From Acidithrix ferrooxidans (GTDB lineage Bacteria > Actinomycetota > Acidimicrobiia > Acidimicrobiales > Acidimicrobiaceae): a stretch of 64,000 nucleotides of DNA. The position numbers and the translations under genes were made by a program. The notes under the pieces are model-generated. The model ran no database searches. It was not told the origin of the DNA and was given only the letters and a program-made list of their open reading frames with translations. Positions 1 to 8,395 of this stretch are shown one piece after another (within the stretch, counting starts at the first letter, position 1; every line of letters begins with the position of its first letter). Where the stretch lies: assembly GCF_000949295.1 (NCBI RefSeq), contig NZ_JXYS01000026.1:50130-114129 (forward strand), in the 5' to 3' direction.

Positions 1-564
1 ACCAACCAAGTTCATTTTCGAGATGTGGTCCTTGTCTTACAAAGGTACGAGATGGTTCGACGGATTGCAGAGGAGATTGAGACATCCCTCGTCGAGCTTG
101 GTGTCGATGGGCGCTTAGTCTCGCTCCAACTCAATGAACTTTCAAGTGGTTTTGAGCTTAACTATCGGGCGGTTATCGAAGACTATATGGGTGCTTGTTC
201 TACTACTGAGGCCGATATGGTAATAGAGTTTTTGGGATCAATGGAGACCGACGATCTCTTGATTCTTGAAAAGGTAGCCAAAGGCCTTCTTGGGATATCG
301 CTGTGCGCAAAGGTCTGGGGTAACTTCGATCGTCGCGACCACAGGCTCGAAGAGAGCCAGGTCTCGGGACGAGGAATGAGAGTTATGGCAAAAGCCCAAG
401 AGCTACCCGTTTCGGTTCGATATGCCATTTTAGATGGCTTTCCCGCCGGGAGAAGTCTTGCTGAAGCCTCGGTTGAAGATTTGGTAGAGATACCAGGAGT
501 TAGTCAGATCTGGGCTAGAGCTGTGGTCGACATCTTTGCTGGCGAGGACCCCAAAGTCCATTAG
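1..564 (+). CDS. disA: DNA integrity scanning diadenylate cyclase DisA, C-terminal part (partial)
   Basis: This is the end of DisA, which makes cyclic di-AMP from two ATP and binds branched DNA. The frame is open from base 1, so the GTG at 25 is an internal codon and the cyclase domain lies left of the window. The stretch V-L-Q-R-x-E-M-V-R-R-I-A at the left edge is typical of the helical linker of DisA. The final 50 residues, with I-P-G-V-S-Q-I-W-A-R, form the helix-hairpin-helix DNA-binding module. The gene converges on the hemY homologue, 34 bp away. The stop codon lies in a 16-bp near-tandem duplication (aaagtccattagc at 553 and 569). Identification is by family motifs and is fairly secure for a fragment. 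Confidence 0.85.
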   Translation, partial: TNQVHFRDVVLVLQRYEMVRRIAEEIETSLVELGVDGRLVSLQLNELSSGFELNYRAVIEDYMGACSTTEADMVIEFLGSMETDDLLILEKVAKGLLGISLCAKVWGNFDRRDHRLEESQVSGRGMRVMAKAQELPVSVRYAILDGFPAGRSLAEASVEDLVEIPGVSQIWARAVVDIFAGEDPKVH

Positions 565-598
565 CAATAAAGTCCATTAGCGATTTACTTTCAGGGAG

Positions 599-2044
599 CT
601 AGAGGTCATTGGCCCCGACCGTTGCATGAAGGCGTTGTGCTGCTTTTTGGCCTGACTCAATGCAAGACGGAAGACCGACGCCGTCGTATGCAGCTCCACA
701 AATTTCGATAGCTCCGACTTTGGAAAGCTCTTCTCTCGCTGAGGCGACTAGCTGGGAGTGAAAAGGACGATATTGCGCAAGTGCATCCTTCCACCTAAAG
801 ACGACCGATTCTATCGGTGCAACTGTGGCACCTAAGACCTCCCCAACTTCTTGGCTGACAGCTCTAGTGAGATCTTCATCGCTCATCGATTCGAACCTAG
901 TATCTCGGTGGCGTCCAATCGAGACCTTTAGTATCTCAAGGCCTGAATTATCGAGGTGGCTCCACTTTCGACTTGCAAATGTGATTGCCGTGATGAGCCT
1001 ATTGTTTATCTTGGGAACTAGGACGCCACTTCCTTTGAGAGGGGCTTTGAAGCTTCCCTTCTTGTAGGCCAATAGGACGATTCCCACTTGTGAGTAGTCG
1101 ATTCTCCCAATTAGTTCTGCGACCGCTTGAGATACTCCACCAAGAAGTGTGGTGGCTTGAGGGGCTGGCAGCGCAAGGATTAGAGCATCGGCGCTCAACT
1201 CTTGTGCTATCTCTGAGTCGTTCTCGGTTGCAATTGCCGTTGATTTGGTTCTAACGTGAAATTTAATGCCATCGCTAGCCAGAGCTATAGCTTGAGTAGA
1301 CGTCATTATGGTCGCTCCCTCTTTGAGAAGATGGGCGACACCTCCTTGAACTAAAGTTTCAAGGCCGCCTCCAAATGATGCGAAGGGTATCTCACTCTTT
1401 GTCCCATCGGCCGAAGGTTTAGGCGGTGCGATCTTTATTAGCGATTTTGCTAGCGAACGTCCACTTTGGCTGTTATAAGACTTTAAAAATGCAGGCGCTA
1501 CTGAGGCGAGTCCCAAATACTTGGTGGAGCCGGCGTTGATCCCACCCACCATGGGGTCGACCAATAGTTCGTCAACTTCGTGGCCAAAGCGAGCACGGAT
1601 TAGATGAGATATTGTGGCGTCATCACCGATCTTTGTCTTAGGGAGTACAAAGTCCAACCCTGCGCGAAGTCGACCTTTTAAGCTGAGCATCGATGCGCTA
1701 CCCAGAAAGGCCCTGATATCGACTGGAACACCCAACATGATGCCCGAGGGCACATCATGAAGACGCCCTTTGGCGAAGATGGTTGCTGAGAAAGTGCTGG
1801 GTCGAACGACTTGATCGAGGATATTAAGTTTCTTGGCGAGGTCGATTCCGGCCTGGCTTCGGGTGAGGAAAGAATCGGGGCCAACGTCGATGGAAATGCC
1901 CGCGATCATCTTTGATCGGATCTTTCCACCACAGCGATCTTGAGCCTCTATTAGGGTAATTTTGGTAGGGTCGACTCCCAAAGAGATTAGCTCTATCGAT
2001 GCTGCTATGCCGGTGATTCCGGCGCCAACTACAAGGTAGTTCAC
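599..2044 (-). CDS. hemY: Protoporphyrinogen/coproporphyrinogen III oxidase (HemY/CgoX type)
   Basis: FAD-dependent oxidase of late heme synthesis; in actinobacteria this family usually oxidises coproporphyrinogen III to coproporphyrin III (CgoX). The 481-aa protein starts with a dinucleotide-binding fold (V-V-G-A-G-I-T-G-I-A-A, residues 5-15, then an E-A at the end of the second strand), has the G-P-D-S-F-L segment near residue 55, and ends with the conserved flavin-contacting G-A-A-Y-D-G-V-G-L-P-S-C-I-x-S-G. Length is normal for the family. The start is a GTG that overlaps the TGA of hemE (GTGA), so the two are translationally coupled in a hemE-hemY operon. Which porphyrinogen is the substrate cannot be read from the sequence. 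Confidence 0.9.
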   Translation of the reverse strand: MNYLVVGAGITGIAASIELISLGVDPTKITLIEAQDRCGGKIRSKMIAGISIDVGPDSFLTRSQAGIDLAKKLNILDQVVRPSTFSATIFAKGRLHDVPSGIMLGVPVDIRAFLGSASMLSLKGRLRAGLDFVLPKTKIGDDATISHLIRARFGHEVDELLVDPMVGGINAGSTKYLGLASVAPAFLKSYNSQSGRSLAKSLIKIAPPKPSADGTKSEIPFASFGGGLETLVQGGVAHLLKEGATIMTSTQAIALASDGIKFHVRTKSTAIATENDSEIAQELSADALILALPAPQATTLLGGVSQAVAELIGRIDYSQVGIVLLAYKKGSFKAPLKGSGVLVPKINNRLITAITFASRKWSHLDNSGLEILKVSIGRHRDTRFESMSDEDLTRAVSQEVGEVLGATVAPIESVVFRWKDALAQYRPFHSQLVASAREELSKVGAIEICGAAYDGVGLPSCIESGQKAAQRLHATVGANDL

Positions 2045-3150
2045 TTGATGTGTTCCTCCCTGTTGGCTAAAGTTGCGCTAGCCCTTTCGTTTTTTCGAAT
2101 CTCTTCTCCGTTTTGATGGAGAAAGTCCACAAGTTCAACAAGTTTTGTGGGGTCTGTTTCTGGAAGCACACCATGGCCAAGGTTGAAGACATATCCAGGT
2201 GCGAACGCTGAATCCATAAGCACTTGGCGTGCCTGTGAGATAATATTATCGACTGAAGTCAGACAGACTACTGGATCGAGGTTACCTTGAATCGCCACCT
2301 TGTCGCCGAGGCGTTTGGTTGCAGTTGTAATTTCGGTATTAGAGTCGAGGCCAACTGCACTTGCCCCAGCCTCTACGAAGAGTCCGAGCAGTTCAGAGGT
2401 ATTGGTTCCAAATGAAATCATGGGAATGTTGAACTTTGAGAGTGATGAGAATATCTCTGAGGCACAGGGGGTAATAAATCGACGATACTCTCTAGGAGAG
2501 AGGGCGCCCACCCAAGAGTCAAAGAGCTGAATTGCATTTACTCCGGATTGAGCTTGGGCGCTGAGAAAGTCCACGGTAATCTCTGTCAAACGCCAAAGGA
2601 GTGATTCAAAGAGCTTTGGTTGGGTGTACATCATCTGCTTTGTCTTTATGAAATTTCGACTTGGCTTTCCCTCGATAAGGTAACTGGCTACAGTAAATGG
2701 ACCTCCGGCGAAGCCGATTAGCGGGACTTCAAGCTCTTTTTTTAGAATCTCAATCGTCGAAAGGACATACCCGGTATCGGTTTTGGCATCAAAATTGGCT
2801 AGGCGCTTTAGATCTGATTCGCCTTCAAAAGGTCGATCGGTAGTTGGGCCGGTACCTGGAATAATATCGATACCGAATCCGCAGGCATGGACCGGAACGA
2901 TAATGTCCGAATACAATATTGCTGCGTCTACCCCGTATCTTTTTACCGGTTGCATGGTGATCTCGGCGGCGAGCGATGGGTTTGCGACTGCATCTAAGAT
3001 CGAACCTACTCCCCGAATTGCTCGATACTCAGGTAGGGAACGTCCTGCTTGACGCATGAACCATACGGGAGTTTTTTCTGTTTTGCCAAGGCTAAGTGCC
3101 TGAATAAAGTTTGACTCGCTAAAGTCAGCCATTTGGCTGGTTGAATCCAT
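2041..3150 (-). CDS. hemE: Uroporphyrinogen decarboxylase
   Basis: Cytoplasmic enzyme removing four carboxyl groups from uroporphyrinogen III to give coproporphyrinogen III in heme synthesis. The signature P-V-W-F-M-R-Q-A-G-R near the N-terminus and the G-F-A-G-G-P-F-T segment are diagnostic. I chose the ATG at 3150 (M-D-S-T-S-Q); a TTG at 3192 would add 14 residues not typical of the family, and a third candidate is M-A-D-F-S-E-S seven codons further in. The stop overlaps the GTG start of the downstream oxidase by one base pair set (GTGA), giving a two-gene heme operon on the minus strand, divergent from helD. Confidence 0.93.
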   Translation of the reverse strand: MDSTSQMADFSESNFIQALSLGKTEKTPVWFMRQAGRSLPEYRAIRGVGSILDAVANPSLAAEITMQPVKRYGVDAAILYSDIIVPVHACGFGIDIIPGTGPTTDRPFEGESDLKRLANFDAKTDTGYVLSTIEILKKELEVPLIGFAGGPFTVASYLIEGKPSRNFIKTKQMMYTQPKLFESLLWRLTEITVDFLSAQAQSGVNAIQLFDSWVGALSPREYRRFITPCASEIFSSLSKFNIPMISFGTNTSELLGLFVEAGASAVGLDSNTEITTATKRLGDKVAIQGNLDPVVCLTSVDNIISQARQVLMDSAFAPGYVFNLGHGVLPETDPTKLVELVDFLHQNGEEIRKNERASATLANREEHIK

Positions 3151-3307
3151 CTGTATCTTGCCTTTTATGGGAAATTGGTGGTCGAAATTCAAAACACCCT
3201 CTAGAGAGCGAGTGCCATCAGAAAGTTTTGAAGAGCGCCTTCGATTTCTACGTCTTTAAATTATCTATCTTCGAAGAGATCCTGGCCATTTAGAACCATC
3301 TTCAATA

Positions 3308-3405
3308 TTCTAGATGGCAAGGCCCAACAAGTGATAAATGATCCATGACATTTTGTTTGCCTATTCCTGTAGTTGCTCTTATCGGCCTGGCCTTGCCATC
3401 TAGAA
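3308..3405. repeat. Perfect 17-bp inverted repeat between hemE and helD
   Basis: TTCTAGATGGCAAGGCC at 3308-3324 is mirrored exactly by its reverse complement at 3389-3405, with a 64-bp spacer. It lies in the 350-bp divergent promoter region of hemE and helD. It could be an operator, a large RNA hairpin or the ends of a small mobile element. The arms contain GCAAGGCC/GGCCTTGC, which recalls half-sites of the rifamycin-associated element that controls some helD genes, but the arms are arranged outward and far apart, so I do not call it that. Confidence 0.7.
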
Positions 3406-3543
3406 GTCAGTGACTGATACTTTAAATGCTCAACTAGCCTTTAATGGCGCAATTATGACGGTGTTGTTGAAGGGGTTTCAAAGAGGTCATCTCTCCTCTT
3501 TTAGCGCGGGGCATTTATTTGAAAATCGGTTGCAGCTTGAGTT

Positions 3544-5769
3544 TTGGCTTTAAGACCCATGAGAGGATCAATTCGTTTGAATACTCATCCCGATCTCGCA
3601 CGTGAGCGAGACTACATAAAAAGGGCCTATGAGCGTTTGGACGAGATCCGTGCCGGCCTCAATAGCACTCTTTCGGATGCTTTTGAGCAAGAGCGCGGTG
3701 GAACCCATCAGGCTCGTACGGAGCGAGACATGGTCGTACGAGCGACACTCGATCGCCTAGAACATCTAGAATTTGGCATCTTGGCGCTGTGCTTTGGCCG
3801 GATTGACAGGGATAAAGATATCATTGGCCCATCTGAAAGTTTTTATCTTGGGCGAGTCGCTGTCGCTGATTCTGACATGGAGCCCTTGGTAATCGATTGG
3901 CGGGCGCCGGTCGCGGAACCTTTTTATAGAGCAACTGCTCGAAATCCTATGGGTATTTCCCTAAGGCGCCACTTTGAAATTAAGGATCGAGAGCTGATCG
4001 CGATAGAAGATGAACTTCTAGGTGATCTTGATAGTTCTGGTGGCCAAGGGGTGGAACTTTCGGGGGCAGGTGCGCTCTTTAGCGCCATGGACCGTGTTCG
4101 AACTGGCCAAATGGGAGATATCGTTGCTACGATCCAGGCTGAGCAGGATGAGATTATTCGTGCCCCACTTCCTGGAGTTCTTGTCGTTCAGGGTGGCCCA
4201 GGTACTGGAAAGACGGCAGTCGCACTGCACCGTGCAGCCTATCTTTTGTATACCTATCGCGCGAGGCTTGAAAATCAGGGGGTTCTCGTAGTAGCTCCAA
4301 ATGCCACATTTGCGCGTTATATCGAGCGCGTCTTGCCTTCGCTTGGTGAAACTGGTGTAGAGATTACAACGATCGCGAATCTTATTGACTTGAATGTGGA
4401 GCTTCGTCGGGCAAACGATCAAGAGGCCCTGATTAAATCGGACCAAAGGATGGTTTCGGTAATTTCTAAAGCAGTTTTAGATCGAGAGCGCCCGCTCTCT
4501 AAGGATCTATCTTTTTATCTTGGTTCGGTTCAGCTTTGGGTTACCAGAGAGATGTCGATGAAGGCTATACGCCAGGCCAGAAGGAGAACGGGAAGCCACA
4601 ACGAGAGGGCAAAGATTGTCGAGGCAGTACTCTCCCGTCAGCTGGCCAAGATCTATATAGAGCTTACAACAAGGTTTCAAAGAGATGAACTAGCAAAGTT
4701 TAACGAAGAATCTCAAGCATACGACCAGGAGCATCAAGACCTGATTATTGAGGCAGTCGATCCCGAAGAAGACGACGAGGCCGTGATAGCAGAGGTCGTA
4801 GGATCCATAAAATCTGAGTCGGAATTTATTAGAATCGTTACCCGAATTTGGCCGCGTCTGACCTCGCTTGAATTGGTGAACGACCTTTTTGCTCACCCTG
4901 CATTGACCCGTTTGGCATCAAGAGGAGTCCTAAACGAGAAAGAGGTTGAGGTCTTGACCTCTTCTCACAAAAGAGGCTACTTCTCGAGGTTTGATCTTGC
5001 CCTGGCGGACGAAGCTTATGTGCATCTGGGTCCAGTTTTGAAACGAAAGGGCCATCAGTCTGAGGTCAATCGTTATGGCCATATAGTCGTCGACGAGGCG
5101 CAGGAACTTTCATACATGGAGGCGCGCGTTCTTGCGCGTCGATCAATTAGCTCTTCTATTACTTTGGTAGGTGATCTATCTCAGACGACATCAATCTATG
5201 GTCAACGGGATTGGAATTTGATAGTAGCGCCGCTGTGCGGCGCAATTTCAAAGTGGAACTATAACGAGCTCAGTATAAACTATCGCACTCCCATCGAGAT
5301 CTCGGACCTCGCCTATCGCCTCTTTGATCCAACTTCCATGGGTCTCGCGCCCACGGTGTCGATTCGCTCTACAGGTGTTGAGCCCAAGATCATAGAGATA
5401 TCTGGCAAAGTTGAAAGTGAATCGATCTGGCGTTGGGTTGAAGCTGCCGCCACTGAGATTGGTAGTGGACTAGTTGGAGTAGTGGTTCCCTCCAATTTTG
5501 AGCTATATGAAGATTTGGAAAATTGCAGAGCTCTATGGATGCAAGATCACCAAGAGTCAGCTTTAATTGAGATTAGGGAACTCGATTATGCCAAAGGTCT
5601 TGAATTCGATTGTGTCGTGATAGTTGAGCCCACTTGTTTGGTCAAAGATGAGGCATCGGCGAAAGCCGCCCTCTTTACAGCGATAACTCGTGCCACCAAG
5701 AGGTTAACGATTATCTATGGCGAATACGAGAGATCGAAATTGTTGGAATGGAAGATTATTGGAAGTTAA
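3544..5769 (+). CDS. helD: HelD-like superfamily 1 helicase (RNA polymerase recycling/rescue factor)
   Basis: HelD proteins are UvrD-like ATPases that bind stalled RNA polymerase and release it from nucleic acid; in actinobacteria some also protect against rifamycins. The 741-aa protein begins with a charged helical arm (residues about 15-60, the secondary-channel arm region), followed by the family segment I-D-W-R-A-P-V-A-E-P-F-Y. Walker A is G-G-P-G-T-G-K-T at residues 217-224, Walker B is V-V-D-E-A-Q-E-L, and the C-terminal motif ends F-T-A-I-T-R-A. The start is uncertain: TTG at 3544 or ATG at 3559 (M-R-G-S-I). No clear Shine-Dalgarno sequence is visible for either. It stands alone between the heme genes and the respiratory cluster. 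Confidence 0.85.
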   Translation: MALRPMRGSIRLNTHPDLARERDYIKRAYERLDEIRAGLNSTLSDAFEQERGGTHQARTERDMVVRATLDRLEHLEFGILALCFGRIDRDKDIIGPSESFYLGRVAVADSDMEPLVIDWRAPVAEPFYRATARNPMGISLRRHFEIKDRELIAIEDELLGDLDSSGGQGVELSGAGALFSAMDRVRTGQMGDIVATIQAEQDEIIRAPLPGVLVVQGGPGTGKTAVALHRAAYLLYTYRARLENQGVLVVAPNATFARYIERVLPSLGETGVEITTIANLIDLNVELRRANDQEALIKSDQRMVSVISKAVLDRERPLSKDLSFYLGSVQLWVTREMSMKAIRQARRRTGSHNERAKIVEAVLSRQLAKIYIELTTRFQRDELAKFNEESQAYDQEHQDLIIEAVDPEEDDEAVIAEVVGSIKSESEFIRIVTRIWPRLTSLELVNDLFAHPALTRLASRGVLNEKEVEVLTSSHKRGYFSRFDLALADEAYVHLGPVLKRKGHQSEVNRYGHIVVDEAQELSYMEARVLARRSISSSITLVGDLSQTTSIYGQRDWNLIVAPLCGAISKWNYNELSINYRTPIEISDLAYRLFDPTSMGLAPTVSIRSTGVEPKIIEISGKVESESIWRWVEAAATEIGSGLVGVVVPSNFELYEDLENCRALWMQDHQESALIEIRELDYAKGLEFDCVVIVEPTCLVKDEASAKAALFTAITRATKRLTIIYGEYERSKLLEWKIIGS

Positions 5770-5978
5770 CTGAAAGGCTGCTCTGATCAGGTCGATATGA
5801 AATTATTTGTAAGATTTGATAGGCATAAAGAGGTTTGATTGATTTAGTACGATTTTATTTTATAGAACAGAGATCCTGACTTTCGGGTTAGTCTAGATTC
5901 TGCAATACTGAACAAAATGTCAGCTTTAGGGGTGACTGTGGCCGTCTAGGTCAGTTTGAACGTATTTTACGGGTAAGA

Positions 5979-6587
5979 ATGGGGTATATGTCTCAAACTA
6001 TCGCTACGCGCAGTGGCGCTGAAAGCGAACCAATTCGCTTTAATCGTCCATCGATGCTTGGAATTGGCACGATGGTATGGTTGTCGTCAGAATTGATGTT
6101 CTTTTCGGGTCTGTTCGCTGCATATTTCACCTTGCGCTCCAACGCAACGGGACCATGGCCTCCTGGTGGCATCAAATTGGATGTCATTCAGTCGGGTATC
6201 TTTACAATAATTTTGGTTATGTCTTCGGTGACGATGCAAAAGGCTGTATTTGAGGCCGAGCATGGTCGCAGAAAGTCCGCTATTTGGTGGATCGTATTGA
6301 CGATCACCATGGGCGGTTCATTCGTGGCCAACCAAGTTGTTGAGTGGACGCACGTTGCCTTTAGCGCATCCACGAACTCCTTTGGATCTTTGTTTTTCGT
6401 GATGACCGGCCTTCATGGTCTCCACGTCATTCTAGGTCTAGTGGCAATGATCTTTTTGATTGGCAGATTGGCTGGTCGAACAGACGATCCAGGCGCTCTG
6501 CCTGTTATCCAGTCGCTCAGTTACTATTGGCACTTTGTAGACATCGTATGGATTGCTCTATATGCCGTGCTTTTCTTGACTCATTAG
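5979..6587 (+). CDS. ctaE: Cytochrome c oxidase subunit III
   Basis: Membrane subunit III of the aa3-type oxidase. The 202-aa protein has five hydrophobic segments, the usual number for the short actinobacterial form. It contains the subunit III motifs W-L-S-S-E-L-M-F-F-S-G-L-F-A-A-Y and G-L-H-G-L-H-V-I-L-G, and ends with Y-Y-W-H-F-V-D-I-V-W. Start is ATG 5979 or ATG 5988 (M-S-Q-T-I-A). It is the first gene of the ctaE-qcrC-qcrA-qcrB-ctaC-ctaD-ctaF cluster, followed by qcrC after only 9 bp. Confidence 0.95.
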   Translation: MGYMSQTIATRSGAESEPIRFNRPSMLGIGTMVWLSSELMFFSGLFAAYFTLRSNATGPWPPGGIKLDVIQSGIFTIILVMSSVTMQKAVFEAEHGRRKSAIWWIVLTITMGGSFVANQVVEWTHVAFSASTNSFGSLFFVMTGLHGLHVILGLVAMIFLIGRLAGRTDDPGALPVIQSLSYYWHFVDIVWIALYAVLFLTH

Positions 6588-6596
6588 GAGTGGCGA

Positions 6597-7493
6597 ATGT
6601 CAATACGCAAGACCTCTAAGACGTTGCTGAAAAGAGCAGGTTTGATTCCAATTGCTGTTGGGACCTTGACTGTGGGTGGGAGCATTTTGGCCCTTTATCC
6701 TCAAGCTAGTTCAGCTCAATCAAATAACACTTCTCATCTTTCAAATAACGCTTCAAACTACGGTTATACCGGTTCGTATATCTATGGTTCTAAGACAGGT
6801 GGCGGATCATCCAATAGTGCTGCCATCACTAATTTGACTCTAAGCGCCTCCTCGATTCCATTGGGGAAGTCGCTCTTTCTGGAGAACTGCTCGAGCTGCC
6901 ATGGCACTCAAGCCCAGGGAAGTTCCAGGGCGCCTAACCTTCAAGGCCTAGGTGCAGCGACTGTCGATTTTTGGGTCTCAACGGGGCGTATGCCCTTAGC
7001 TGATCCTACTATACAAGCTGTTCAGAAACCCTCTCGGTTTTCACGGAGTCAAACTCTCGCCATCGACGCATACGTAGCTTCACTATCGAGTGGTGGTCCG
7101 CTGATACCCAACGTAAATCTATCTCTTGCCAGTGAGTCCGCGGGCGCAACGTTGTTCTCTACGAACTGTGCCGCCTGTCATACCATTACTGGAGCTGGGG
7201 ATGCGCTAGCTTCTGGGGTTTACGCCCCAAGCCTCTCGGTCGCAACTCCTACTCAGATCGCTGAAGCCATTCGAACTGGTCCAGGAAACATGCCTCGCTT
7301 TGGTCCTTTAACTCTGTCCAACCAACAGGTTGCCGATCTAGCAAAGTATGTTGGTTACCTCCAACATCCTAATGATCGAGGCGGAATTGCACTAGGGCAT
7401 GTTGGCCCTGTTACCGAAGGTTTTGTTGGAATCCTTGTTGGACTTGGCTCTATCATGCTCGCAGGTTTTTGGATCGGAGGAAAGAACAAATGA
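6597..7493 (+). CDS. qcrC: Cytochrome bc complex diheme cytochrome c subunit
   Basis: Diheme cytochrome c of the actinobacterial bcc complex, which hands electrons directly from the Rieske/cytochrome b pair to the aa3 oxidase, replacing a soluble cytochrome c. Two heme-binding C-x-x-C-H sites are visible (C-S-S-C-H and C-A-A-C-H). There is an N-terminal membrane/signal segment (about residues 14-40) and a C-terminal TM helix (about 272-293), the known QcrC layout. A linker rich in S, N and G follows the signal. The start ATG is preceded by taggag. The stop overlaps the qcrA start (ATGA). Confidence 0.93.
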   Translation: MSIRKTSKTLLKRAGLIPIAVGTLTVGGSILALYPQASSAQSNNTSHLSNNASNYGYTGSYIYGSKTGGGSSNSAAITNLTLSASSIPLGKSLFLENCSSCHGTQAQGSSRAPNLQGLGAATVDFWVSTGRMPLADPTIQAVQKPSRFSRSQTLAIDAYVASLSSGGPLIPNVNLSLASESAGATLFSTNCAACHTITGAGDALASGVYAPSLSVATPTQIAEAIRTGPGNMPRFGPLTLSNQQVADLAKYVGYLQHPNDRGGIALGHVGPVTEGFVGILVGLGSIMLAGFWIGGKNK

Positions 7494-8395
7494 GCAAGGT
7501 CGATAACGAATCCCCTACTCCCCCTGAGGTTGCCAATTCACAGGTGCCAGAGCGCTCAACAAGATCGATTGAGATCTTAGTGGCGGTGTGTTTTGTGATC
7601 TCGGTTTTGGCAACCGTTGGTTTAGCTGTTACCTACTGGCTTGGTGGACAACCCCAAGTTGAAGGTGGACTTTTATTTGCCACACTTGGTGGAATAGGCG
7701 TTGGAATGGTTGCTTGGGGAAAGTATCTAGTTCCACAAGGACCATATGTCCAGGAACGCGATACCATCAAGAGCGAGATCTTGGAGCGTCAAGCTCTCTT
7801 GGAAAGTCTTGATCGAGGTTCCAAGGCGGTCGGGCGTCGACCCTTCCTTGGAAAACTCATGGGAGCTTCGATAGCCCTCTTTGGGCTGATAAACCTGTTT
7901 CCTTTTCTGCGATCACTGGGTCCCGTACCTAAGAAAGCTTTGACGACTACACCTTGGAGGAAAGGGTCGGCAGTAGTTGGCCCAGACGGAAAGCAAGTTA
8001 CCTCTTCTACCCTTGAGGTCGGTGGCGTTATGACTGTCTTTCCATCAAATGACGTAGGTGGGGCCATCTCACAAACCGTCTTGATCAGAGTGGGCACGGC
8101 AAACTGGACCACAAGACCGGGGCGCGAGACCTGGGGGCCACTGGGATATCTGGCCTTTTCCAAGGTATGTACTCATGCTGGTTGTCCCGTAGGACTATAT
8201 GAGGAATTGACACAGCAGTTGCTCTGTCCCTGCCATCAGTCGTTGTTTGACGTTTTAACTGGAGCAACTCCAGTCTTTGGGCCCGCCCCACGTCCGCTTC
8301 CTCAGCTTCCGATTTATTTTGATTCAAACGGTAATATGCACGCACAGGCTGGTTATGACCAACCTGTAGGCCCCGGATATTGGGAGCGCCCATGA
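7490..8395 (+). CDS. qcrA: Rieske iron-sulfur subunit of the bcc complex
   Basis: 2Fe-2S subunit that takes electrons from quinol in the bcc complex. Cluster ligands are clear: C-T-H-A-G-C-P and C-P-C-H-Q-S. Three N-terminal TM helices (about residues 27-50, 58-78, 117-140) precede the periplasmic Rieske domain, the three-helix arrangement typical of actinobacterial QcrA rather than the single helix of proteobacteria. I set the start at the ATG 7490, which overlaps the qcrC stop (ATGA) and has ggaggaaag upstream; an in-frame TTG 21 bp earlier lies inside qcrC and is less likely. The stop overlaps the qcrB start. Confidence 0.94.
   Translation: MSKVDNESPTPPEVANSQVPERSTRSIEILVAVCFVISVLATVGLAVTYWLGGQPQVEGGLLFATLGGIGVGMVAWGKYLVPQGPYVQERDTIKSEILERQALLESLDRGSKAVGRRPFLGKLMGASIALFGLINLFPFLRSLGPVPKKALTTTPWRKGSAVVGPDGKQVTSSTLEVGGVMTVFPSNDVGGAISQTVLIRVGTANWTTRPGRETWGPLGYLAFSKVCTHAGCPVGLYEELTQQLLCPCHQSLFDVLTGATPVFGPAPRPLPQLPIYFDSNGNMHAQAGYDQPVGPGYWERP

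Noticed and set aside
3308..3405. Rifamycin-associated element upstream of helD.
   Set aside because: The half-site-like bases occur but in reversed order and 64 bp apart; the compact palindrome of the known element is absent.
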